Positions 8,722 through 14,752 of a stretch of 37,716 bases of DNA are shown one piece after another. This DNA comes from an uncultured delta proteobacterium (GTDB lineage: Bacteria; Desulfobacterota; WTBG01; CAIYCZ01; CAIRTM01), in contig CAIWCT010000300.1 in NCBI GenBank assembly GCA_903911225.1, forward strand, positions 1 to 37,716, in the 5' to 3' direction. The first letter of the stretch is position 1. Each line of letters opens with the position of its first letter. The position numbers were made by a program, and so were the translations under genes. The notes beneath the pieces were generated by a model. That model did not search any database and was not told the origin of the DNA. It saw only the letters and a list, made by a program, of their open reading frames with translations.

Positions 8722-9035
8722 TTGATGGCCACACCCGTGACGAGCACAACTTATTTGTAAACATCGATTTCCCCTGGGGCTTGACAGAAAAAGCAACAGC
8801 GCCTTTTACGTCTACAAATCGTTCGTCAGCTGGCGTTCTTCACTTCTGACTTCAAATTCCGGCTTTCGACTTTAAGTTTTTCCGCATTCCGTTTTTCTTG
8901 TTTCTGCCTCCAAACCCAGTTCGTTGTTAGTTTATTGTTTGTTGTTGAAATTTGATCTTCGACGACTTCGGGCAGATGTAGAATATACAGCTTTCGATAA
9001 CGCCGGTGCTCCCGAATCTTGTCAAAGTGTTTTGT
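8722..9035. other. Intergenic region at the right edge of the defence block
   Basis: It contains the right copy of the bounding repeat and then about 80 bases of pyrimidine-rich sequence with 7-bp periodicity (CTTCTGA, TTCCGGC, TTTCGAC-type units to about 8928). I see no gene. Confidence 0.5.
8795..8850 (+). repeat. Right copy of the imperfect direct repeat bounding the TA/type III RM block
   Basis: Gap-free alignment to 2625-2680 gives 47 identities in 56 positions. It lies 73 bases beyond the res stop codon, just where the defence block ends. Confidence 0.6.
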
Positions 9036-9064
9036 TTGATTTCTGATGCAACCCGTTATATGCT
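9036..9064 (+). promoter_or_regulatory. Possible promoter of the lipoprotein operon
   Basis: TTGATT at 9036-9041 and TATGCT at 9059-9064 with a 17-bp spacer. Both boxes are imperfect, so this is a moderate candidate. The implied leader is about 65 bases. Confidence 0.35.
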
Positions 9065-9136
9065 AAATCTTATACATTCAAATAATTTCTTATGTGCGCT
9101 CTTCGCACCAACAACCAACAAAAAGGAGGGAATGGA

Positions 9137-9748
9137 ATGAAAAAGATGTATGTGACTCTGATGGCCGTGGCTTTGATGGCAGTACTGTCTGCCTGTGCGA
9201 CGACGAAACAGGAGGCTCCTGCAGCGCCTGTAGCTCCTGCCGTGGTCCCTGCCGAAAAGCCTGCCGGAATCGTCGGGCAGACGGTTGTTGAAACAGTCAT
9301 GGTTGACGCAATCGATTATAAGAACCGTACCCTTGTTCTCAAGGATGCCGACGGCAATTCGCATTTTATGAAAGCCGGGCCGGAAATACGGAACTTTCCC
9401 CAGATCAAGGTCGGAGATGAAGTGATTACGGAGCACACACAATCCGTCGCCATTCTTGTCGACAAGCCCAAAGGCAAGCCCGCAGGAGGGCAGGCGCAGG
9501 CTATCAAGCGGGCTCCCCTTGGCGCCAAGCCCGCCATGGATGCCATAAATGTTATTGGTATTTCGGCAACTGTTGAAAAAATAGATTATGATAAGCGCAT
9601 GATAACCCTCAAAGGGCCGGAAGGAAAAGTCATCACGACCAAAGTCGACCCCAGTTTAACGAGATTCAATGAAGTGAAAAAAGGCGATATGATCTATATG
9701 CAGATCACCGAGGAGTTTGCCATTCGCGTTGAAACGCCGAAAAAATAA
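9137..9748 (+). CDS. Lipoprotein with a duplicated beta-strand domain
   Basis: A 203-residue predicted lipoprotein starting at ATG 9137 behind AAAGGAGGG (spacing 8-9). Its signal ends in the lipobox LSAC with Cys20, followed by an Ala/Pro-rich linker. The mature part consists of two related units: IDYKNRTLVLKDADGNSHFM...VGDEVITEHTQSVAI and IDYDKRMITLKGPEGKVITT...KGDMIYMQITEEFAI, so an internal duplication is visible. Each unit looks like a small beta-barrel (OB or DUF5666-like), but I cannot assign a named family with confidence. It is the first gene of a same-strand group with the DUF3313 lipoprotein and the small protein at 10588, all before a terminator at 10880. A role at the periplasmic face of the envelope is inference. 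Confidence 0.75.
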   Translation: MKKMYVTLMAVALMAVLSACATTKQEAPAAPVAPAVVPAEKPAGIVGQTVVETVMVDAIDYKNRTLVLKDADGNSHFMKAGPEIRNFPQIKVGDEVITEHTQSVAILVDKPKGKPAGGQAQAIKRAPLGAKPAMDAINVIGISATVEKIDYDKRMITLKGPEGKVITTKVDPSLTRFNEVKKGDMIYMQITEEFAIRVETPKK

Positions 9749-9839
9749 TGATTTGCTAAACCACTAGGGTAATGCTGTTAACATTTTGTTGATGCCCAAA
9801 AAATCAAAGCCTGATTCAAACAAATGAAAGGAACAAAAC

Positions 9840-10529
9840 ATGACGATTCAAAAAAGAAACGGGGTATGCTTTTGTTCTCTGATTGCAATGCTTTGCCTGT
9901 TTTCAGCCTGCGCAACGATGCAGGCCCGCAGCACGAACACAACGGGATTTCTGGGCGACTATTCTCAGCTCAAAGAGGGCGGAAGCGGCAAGGCCCTGCT
10001 TGTGTACATCGACCCCAAGGTTGACATCAAAACCTACAACCGCATTCTCATGGATCCGGTCAAGCTCTATGCCTCACAGGCGAACAGCATGAGCAATGTT
10101 TCCGAGCAAGACCGCAAATTGCTTCTAAATTATGCTGATGCCGCCATTCGCGAGCAGCTTGCCAAGGATTATGTTTTCGTGCAAAAGCCCGGCCCCGGTG
10201 TCATGCGCCTGCGCATAGCCCTGACCGAGGCTGAAGATGCCAATGTTACCATGGATACGATTTCAACCGTTTTGCCAATAGGCCTTGCTCTGGCCGGCCT
10301 TCAGGCAGTTGCAACAGGCTCCTGCTCCTTTGTCGGCTCTGCGGGAATTGAAGCCGAGCTGCTGGACAGTCAGACCAATACGCGCCTTATGGCGGCGGTA
10401 GACCGTCAGGTGGGCGGCAAAGTGACCGGCAAGGGCGACAAGTTTGACGAATGGCGCACGGTGAAAAATGCCATCGATTTCTGGGCACAGCGGCTGCAGA
10501 CGCGCCTGACCGAGCTGCGGGCAAAATAA
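9840..10529 (+). CDS. DUF3313 family lipoprotein
   Basis: A 229-residue protein with lipobox FSAC (Cys24). The start ATG 9840 follows GAAAGGAAC. The mature sequence (GFLGDYSQLKEG, then VYIDPKVDIKTYNRILMDPV, then an AGIEAELLDSQTN-type stretch and DFWAQRLQTRL near the end) matches DUF3313, a family of outer-membrane-associated lipoproteins of unknown function found in many proteobacteria. A Gly/Ala-rich hydrophobic patch at about residues 142-160 may be membrane-associated. It lies 91 bases after the duplicated-domain lipoprotein and 58 bases before the small protein at 10588. Confidence 0.75.
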   Translation: MTIQKRNGVCFCSLIAMLCLFSACATMQARSTNTTGFLGDYSQLKEGGSGKALLVYIDPKVDIKTYNRILMDPVKLYASQANSMSNVSEQDRKLLLNYADAAIREQLAKDYVFVQKPGPGVMRLRIALTEAEDANVTMDTISTVLPIGLALAGLQAVATGSCSFVGSAGIEAELLDSQTNTRLMAAVDRQVGGKVTGKGDKFDEWRTVKNAIDFWAQRLQTRLTELRAK

Positions 10530-10587
10530 TGCTGCAATAAAAAAGCTTCAAGCCTGCATCCAAACGGGGTGCGCAAGGAGGACGGAC

Positions 10588-10851
10588 ATGCAAGAGACGA
10601 CGACCGTTTATGGAACAATCTATTTCATGGACAAGACAAAAATGACACTGCGATGGCCGCGGCAGGCCGGGAACGATCCTATCGAAATTGCCGCGACAAT
10701 AAAAAAGGCCTTTGAATCCGATAAAATAATGGCGGAAGTCGAAGGCCGGTTAGTCATTATTCCTGTCAGAAACGTGAAATATATTGAAGTGTCTCCTGCG
10801 CCGCAGAAACTGCCCAAGGGAGTGCTGCTCGGCGCAGAGATTATGGGGTGA
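10588..10851 (+). CDS. Small conserved-looking protein, function unknown
   Basis: An 87-residue cytosolic-looking protein with a very good ribosome site (AAGGAGG at about 10575, ATG 10588). The sequence MQETTTVYGTIYFMDKTKM followed by IIPVRNVKYIEVSPAPQKLP and a short Gly/Leu tail suggests a small beta-rich fold; no signal peptide is seen. I recognise no family. Its place as the last gene before the terminator at 10880 suggests co-expression with the two upstream lipoproteins. Confidence 0.65.
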   Translation: MQETTTVYGTIYFMDKTKMTLRWPRQAGNDPIEIAATIKKAFESDKIMAEVEGRLVIIPVRNVKYIEVSPAPQKLPKGVLLGAEIMG

Positions 10852-10879
10852 ATGTTTTATCCGGCGTAAGAGTTTAAAC

Positions 10880-10923
10880 GAAATCCTCTAAGAGACGCTC
10901 TGGGGATTTCATTTTTGTGTTTT
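10880..10923 (+). terminator. Intrinsic terminator of the lipoprotein operon
   Basis: Arms GAAATCC (10880-10886) and GGATTTC (10904-10910), with an inner AGAG/CTCT pairing, followed by ATTTTTGTGTTTT. It lies 28 bases after the stop codon at 10851. Confidence 0.6.
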
Positions 10924-10936
10924 CACACAAGTCATA

Positions 10937-10975
10937 TGTCTTTTGGAGGTCGCAATTCGTGACCTCCAAAAGACA
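10937..10975. repeat. Perfect 15-bp inverted repeat with a 9-base loop
   Basis: TGTCTTTTGGAGGTC (10937-10951) pairs exactly with 10961-10975. There is no T-run on either side, so it is not a standard terminator. It sits between converging genes (10851 plus strand, nhaA end 11003 minus strand). It may be a stabilising 3' hairpin, a binding site or a dispersed repeat unit. Confidence 0.6.
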
Positions 10976-11002
10976 CACATTGAGGCTGCGGAATGCGTGG
11001 TT

Positions 11003-12172
11003 TTACTCACAGCCGTTCACTGTCTTTTGATTGCTTGTCAGGGTAAAACGCAAGAATAGAAAACCGGTGATTCCGGCGGCAAGTGATGCAATTATAACTG
11101 CAATTTTTGCAGTAATAATCACCTGCTGGTCCGTAAAAGCCAACAGTGTAATGAAAATGGACATGGTAAAGCCCATGCCGGCAAGCAGACCCATTCCGAA
11201 CAAATCCCTTTTTCGCATGTCCTCAGGAATGGAACAAAAACCAAAAACCGCTCCCAGCAGGGCAGCTAAAAAGATCCCTACGGGCTTCCCGATCAGCAGT
11301 CCGAACATTATCCCAAGGCTGTTTGAATTAGACATTAGGCTTGCAGTTACCACAGACACGGAAGGTATTATTAAGCATGTGTTTGCCAGTGCAAAAAGCG
11401 GGAGGATTAAAAATGCAACGGGTTTATGTAAATAGCCCTGAAGCCGGTGTGAAGGCGAATTTTCCCCGCCATCGCCGAAGGGAACAGCAAACGCCAGAAG
11501 CACGCCTGAAATAGTGGGATGTATTCCGGACCGGTACACAAAGAACCACATGATGAAGCCCAAAAGCAAATAAACCGGGATGCTGTTAAACTTTAATCTG
11601 TTTAAAAAAACCATGAACAGAAAAAGCAGGAGAGCAAGCCCCAAGAAGCTTACTGAGAAATCCTTCGAGTAAAACAGCGCAATAATAATAATTGCGCCCA
11701 GGTCATCAATAATTGCCACCGCGGTTAAAAATATTTTCAGCGAAGCAGGAACTCTTTTACCGAGCAATGACAGTATGCCTAATGAAAAAGCAATGTCAGT
11801 TGCCATTGGAATGCCAAAGCCCTGCTGAAACAGCGTGCCGCGATTGAACCCGTAATGTATGGCTGCAGGCACTATCATTCCGCCAAGGGCAGCAAAAGCC
11901 GGCAACAATGCCTTCCTGATGGTAGCAAGCTCGCCAATATAAATTTCTCTTTCAATCTCAAGGCCGACCAGCAAAAAGAACACTGTCATTAAGACATCGT
12001 TTATCCAAAATTCAGCCGGCTTAAAGAAAATATCCACATGAAAGGCGCTGATATAAGCTTTCCCGCAAAAAGAATTTGCAAGGCAAAGTGATACAGCCGT
12101 GCAGATTATAAGGATTAATCCGCCTGATTTTTCACTTTCAAAAAAAGCTGTGAACTGTTTTGTCAGTCTCAT
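11003..12172 (-). CDS. nhaA: NhaA-type Na+/H+ antiporter
   Basis: A 389-residue inner-membrane antiporter exchanging Na+ or Li+ for protons, used for pH and sodium homeostasis. Length equals that of the E. coli protein. Conserved features are the N-terminal SEKSGGLILI, WINDVLMTVFFLLVGLEIERE, ATDIAFSLGILSLLG with Asp126 (equivalent to Asp133), and the ion-binding pair in AIIDDLGAI (Asp156-Asp157). About twelve hydrophobic segments can be followed. It is transcribed alone; the leader between the promoter at 12249-12277 and the start codon at 12172 is strongly folded, suggesting RNA-level control (see the separate entry). Confidence 0.95.
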   Translation of the reverse strand: MRLTKQFTAFFESEKSGGLILIICTAVSLCLANSFCGKAYISAFHVDIFFKPAEFWINDVLMTVFFLLVGLEIEREIYIGELATIRKALLPAFAALGGMIVPAAIHYGFNRGTLFQQGFGIPMATDIAFSLGILSLLGKRVPASLKIFLTAVAIIDDLGAIIIIALFYSKDFSVSFLGLALLLFLFMVFLNRLKFNSIPVYLLLGFIMWFFVYRSGIHPTISGVLLAFAVPFGDGGENSPSHRLQGYLHKPVAFLILPLFALANTCLIIPSVSVVTASLMSNSNSLGIMFGLLIGKPVGIFLAALLGAVFGFCSIPEDMRKRDLFGMGLLAGMGFTMSIFITLLAFTDQQVIITAKIAVIIASLAAGITGFLFLRFTLTSNQKTVNGCE

Positions 12173-12183
12173 TTTTTATCCAG

Positions 12184-12243
12184 AAAAAAAGAGCCCATGA
12201 TCCACCGGCACATGCCAAACCGGCAACCTGCCATAATCACGGG
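12184..12243 (-). promoter_or_regulatory. Structured nhaA leader RNA, possible ion-sensing riboswitch/attenuator
   Basis: On the minus strand the predicted transcript begins at CCCGTGAT (12243-12236), which pairs over 8 bp (one G-U) with ATCATGGG (12201-12194). Inside lie two hairpins, GGCA-GGT-TGCC and GGCATGTGCC, making a three-way junction. Seven T residues follow at 12190-12184, giving a terminator-like end only 11 bases before the start codon. Li+/Na+ riboswitches of the nhaA-I and nhaA-II classes are known upstream of nhaA; I cannot match their consensus from memory, so the class is unassigned. Confidence 0.5.
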
Positions 12244-12248
12244 GGAAA

Positions 12249-12277
12249 AGTATAAATCAACTGTATGCAGGTGTCAA
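12249..12277 (-). promoter_or_regulatory. Near-consensus sigma-70 promoter of nhaA
   Basis: On the minus strand, a perfect TTGACA (12277-12272), a 17-bp spacer and TATACT (12254-12249). The predicted start at about 12242 coincides with the first base of the leader stem. An inverted repeat GCGCT-5-AGCGC at 12284-12298 lies just upstream of the -35 box and could be an activator site. Confidence 0.7.
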
Positions 12278-12401
12278 CGCCCTGCGCTTGTACAGCGCTT
12301 GTTAACACGCAGTAATCTTTGTACTAACCATTATTTGAAGCTCTTACCCCGCTTTTGTACTTAACTAAAAAATTGGTTTACTAACTTTTATATAACATAG
12401 T

Positions 12402-12430
12402 TTGACATAACAAAAGCAAGCTGATATTTA
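12402..12430 (+). promoter_or_regulatory. Predicted promoter reading toward the small gene at 12610
   Basis: A perfect TTGACA (12402-12407), a 17-bp spacer and TATTTA (12425-12430). It implies a leader of about 170 bases containing small inverted repeats (AATCC/GGATT near 12450-12470 and GCCGG/CCGGC near 12498-12528). The region between nhaA and this promoter is AT-rich with no gene. Confidence 0.45.
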
Positions 12431-12609
12431 GCAATATATTTATAAAAATAAAAATCCTGCGAGGGTCGGATTAAACAGAACGAATTCGCAAAAAAAGGCC
12501 GGTTCTCCGCTGCGTAGGATTAGTCCGGCTAACACAAAGTTCTGCTACAGCACAGTTCAAGGTCGAACCATTTTCCACACCATATGATAAAATAATGGAA
12601 GGGTATGAT

Positions 12610-12861
12610 ATGCATGCGGACTGGGTTAAGAGACGGGTAAAAGTGTTTCGCAGAATTTTGAACAGCCTAAAATCAGAAGAACAGGATTTCAAGTCCAAAG
12701 GCGTTATTGTTAATTTTGAAAATGTCAGAAATGAGATTCAAAAGATTCTTGATGAGGTTGGAAAAATTCCAATCGATGAAACAAAACCGGAAAAGAATGA
12801 CGAATCCAAAGACTTTTTAAGGAAATCGGGATACGTTATTAGAAAATCGCGCAGTTCATAG
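12610..12861 (+). CDS. Small charged helical protein, function unknown
   Basis: An 83-residue frame. ATG 12610 is preferred over ATG 12595 because GGAAGGG (12597-12603) lies at the right distance upstream of it. The sequence (MHADWVKRRVKVFRRILNSL... NVRNEIQKILDEVGKIP... DFLRKSGYVIRKSRSS) is rich in Lys, Arg, Glu and Asp and predicted helical, without signal peptide or membrane segment. I recognise no family. A consensus-like promoter at 12402-12430 supports expression, but a chance frame is not excluded. Confidence 0.5.
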   Translation: MHADWVKRRVKVFRRILNSLKSEEQDFKSKGVIVNFENVRNEIQKILDEVGKIPIDETKPEKNDESKDFLRKSGYVIRKSRSS

Positions 12862-12916
12862 TCAGCACCGAAAACCTGTTGCACTAGTGGGCTATGATAT
12901 TTAAAATTATCAGTTG

Positions 12917-13012
12917 GGCACCCTCCCTTTCATCCCTAATACATGTGAATTAAGTGCAGCGTATTTCTTCCTCGCCCCCGCGAGGGGGAGAGAATTAGAG
13001 GTGAGGGGTGCC
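12917..13012. repeat. Dispersed intergenic palindromic repeat
   Basis: Outer arms GGCACCCTC (12917-12925) and GAGGGGTGCC (13003-13012) enclose a core hairpin CTCGCCCCCGCGAGGGGGAG (12971-12990) with a GCGA tetraloop, followed by AGAATTAGAGGTGAGGGG. Strings of this CCTCGCCCC...GGGGGAGAG...GGTGAGGGG type are common, non-coding, dispersed repeats in many proteobacterial genomes (from general knowledge, not a search). Confidence 0.55.
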
Positions 13013-13106
13013 AAAATGAATTGTCACAGCCTACTAGCGCTTGGCAACAAACCGGCCAGGCCTGTTTTTTTCTATTTTTCTTTAAAAACATGCACTATTC
13101 TTTTTG

Positions 13107-13135
13107 TTGACGCTCAAACAAAATCAATATACAAT
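13107..13135 (+). promoter_or_regulatory. Consensus-like promoter for the hairpin RNA at 13142
   Basis: TTGACG (13107-13112) and TACAAT (13130-13135), each one mismatch from consensus, with an optimal 17-bp spacer. The predicted start at 13142 is the first base of the long hairpin. Confidence 0.65.
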
Positions 13136-13141
13136 AACCAC

Positions 13142-13209
13142 AAAATGAAGGCACCTACGCCCGGAGACTCCCCCCCTCTTTGTCTCTGGGCAGCCTTCAT
13201 TTTTTTTTG
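13142..13209 (+). ncRNA. Candidate small RNA or leader: one long hairpin with a C-rich loop and terminal T-run
   Basis: Outer arms AAAATGAAGGC (13142-13152) and GCCTTCATTTT (13193-13203), then a second stem of 9 bp, CCCGGAGAC with GTCTCTGGG (one G-U), closed by a loop TCCCCCCCTCTTT. The 3' arm runs into nine T residues, so the structure is its own terminator. With the promoter at 13107-13135 it makes a complete transcription unit of about 67 bases. The loop can pair with the GGGGGA ribosome site of the hydrolase at 13278. A 21-codon frame (ATG 13145) crosses the hairpin but has no ribosome site. Confidence 0.55.
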
Positions 13210-13277
13210 AAAAAACAAACCCATCAAAAAAAGTTCAAAATACAACTGCAGTTGACTGACGAAATGCGGGGGACTCC

Positions 13278-14606
13278 ATGCGTAAATTTTTCAAAAATAT
13301 AAAACTGACGAATTCGAAAAACCCCATCTTTTATTGCCTGCTCGCCTTTACAATAAGCGGGTGCACCGGGGGCTATCTCGGTTTTTGGAAACAGCAGCAT
13401 ACGCTGAAAAAAGCATTCCGGGAAGAGCCCAGCGCCGAGTTGCTGCGCCAACTTGACCCGCAAAACTGCTTTCTTCTTGCTGGCCGTTTTGCGTTCACGA
13501 GTGACTATAATAAGCCGGTGCTGGTTGTGGCCGTCACCGACAGATTTAAAAAGCGCGAGATCGTTGCCCAAAGAATTCTGCAACCGGGCGTCTTTATATA
13601 TCAGGCCTACCTTCCCGAAGGCCGGTACGACATTTATTTTTTTGCAGACCTTGATGAAAACGGCTTCTTCGATGCCAATGAGATGATCGGCCAGACAGCG
13701 GGTGAGCCGATACATATAAATCAGTCTGAAGCTAAGGACGGCCTGGCGGTTCTTGGCCCTGAGTTCACTTTCGATCTCAGCCGCCCGGCAACAACCGAAC
13801 TCACGGTGAAGGTCAGGGTGCGGGATCAGGCATATGCATTTGATTCTCTTGATGACGAGTTTTTTGATCCCAAATATGGCGTCATGGGCCTGTATAACCC
13901 CATGGCCTTCATGGCCCATACGCAGCGGTACGTTTTTTCTCTTGAGAAATTGGACCCGGGAAAAACGATGGTGCTTTTTGTACATGGTGTCCAGGGCACA
14001 CCCCGGGATTTCAAATATCTGGTTTCTGGGCTGGATACAACCCGCTATCAGCCGTGGTTCTATTTTTATCCGTCAGGCATGCCGCTGCAAAAACTCGGCT
14101 CACTGCTTGGGGGCATAATCAGGTATCTTACTGCAGCTGAAAATTTTAATGTGCAGCGCATTATTGTCGTGGCACACAGCATGGGAGGGCTGGTGGCATT
14201 ATCAGGGCTCAATCAGCTCTGCAGCGATGGCGCTCCGCCCTATTTAAAAGGATATATTTCTTTTGATTCACCCTATGGCGGGGTAGAGGATGCAAAAGCG
14301 GGGGTAGAAAAAGCACCCGCTGTCGTGCCTTCCTGGCGCGATGTAGCAACAGGAAGCCAGTTTCTCGAACAGCTCTACCAGGGGGCTGCACCCGGCGCCC
14401 TCCCCTTCTATCTTTTCTTCGGCTACAAAACAGGCCACAGCAGCGACGGCACCATCACCCTGCAGAGCCAGCTTGAGCCCAGGGTGCACCTCTCGGCTTT
14501 CAAAAGCTACGGCTTCAATGCAACCCACGAGGGCATATTACATGACAAATTAGCCCTTCAACAATTCTACAAAGTGCTTGCAACTCTTGACAACGCAGGC
14601 AGGTGA
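13278..14606 (+). CDS. Lipoprotein alpha/beta hydrolase (lipase/PGAP1-like)
   Basis: A 442-residue predicted lipoprotein (lipobox TISGC, Cys29) starting at ATG 13278 behind GGGGGA. An N-terminal beta-rich domain (about 60-180, containing YDIYFFADLDENGFFDANE, which resembles a calcium-loop segment) precedes the hydrolase domain. In the latter, VLFVHGVQG (233-240) is the oxyanion-hole region and AHSMGG (299-304) the nucleophile elbow with Ser301. Asp390 in SSDGTI and His417 in NATHEGI complete a plausible triad. It probably acts on ester bonds at the periplasmic or outer-membrane face; the substrate is unknown. The candidate hairpin RNA ends 69 bases upstream and may control it. A bidirectional terminator follows at 14696. 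Confidence 0.8.
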   Translation: MRKFFKNIKLTNSKNPIFYCLLAFTISGCTGGYLGFWKQQHTLKKAFREEPSAELLRQLDPQNCFLLAGRFAFTSDYNKPVLVVAVTDRFKKREIVAQRILQPGVFIYQAYLPEGRYDIYFFADLDENGFFDANEMIGQTAGEPIHINQSEAKDGLAVLGPEFTFDLSRPATTELTVKVRVRDQAYAFDSLDDEFFDPKYGVMGLYNPMAFMAHTQRYVFSLEKLDPGKTMVLFVHGVQGTPRDFKYLVSGLDTTRYQPWFYFYPSGMPLQKLGSLLGGIIRYLTAAENFNVQRIIVVAHSMGGLVALSGLNQLCSDGAPPYLKGYISFDSPYGGVEDAKAGVEKAPAVVPSWRDVATGSQFLEQLYQGAAPGALPFYLFFGYKTGHSSDGTITLQSQLEPRVHLSAFKSYGFNATHEGILHDKLALQQFYKVLATLDNAGR

Positions 14607-14695
14607 CCGGCTTTGCAGCGGGCTGACTGCATGCGCACCAGGTAATCCTTTATAATGCTGAAATGACGGGTTGGAGCACGTTCTGTAAAATAAAG

Positions 14696-14731
14696 AAACG
14701 GCCGATGCATGGTGCTCAGGCCGTTTTTTTT
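14696..14731. terminator. Bidirectional intrinsic terminator between converging genes
   Basis: AAACGGCC (14696-14703) and GGCCGTTT (14719-14726) form an 8-bp stem, with eight T residues (14724-14731) on the plus strand and CTTTATTTTA following on the minus strand. It serves the hydrolase (stop 14606) and the converging gene that ends at 14753. Confidence 0.8.
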
Positions 14732-14752
14732 AGATCGATGTGCTAAAGTGTT

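Noticed and set aside
13145-13210. 21-codon frame through the 13142 hairpin
   Set aside because: No ribosome site, and the start is only three bases from the predicted transcript start; the hairpin and T-run explain the sequence better. A leaderless peptide cannot be fully excluded.
14651-14656. Perfect TATAAT before the terminator at 14696, suggesting another small RNA
   Set aside because: No acceptable -35 box at 16-18 bp spacing and no extended -10.
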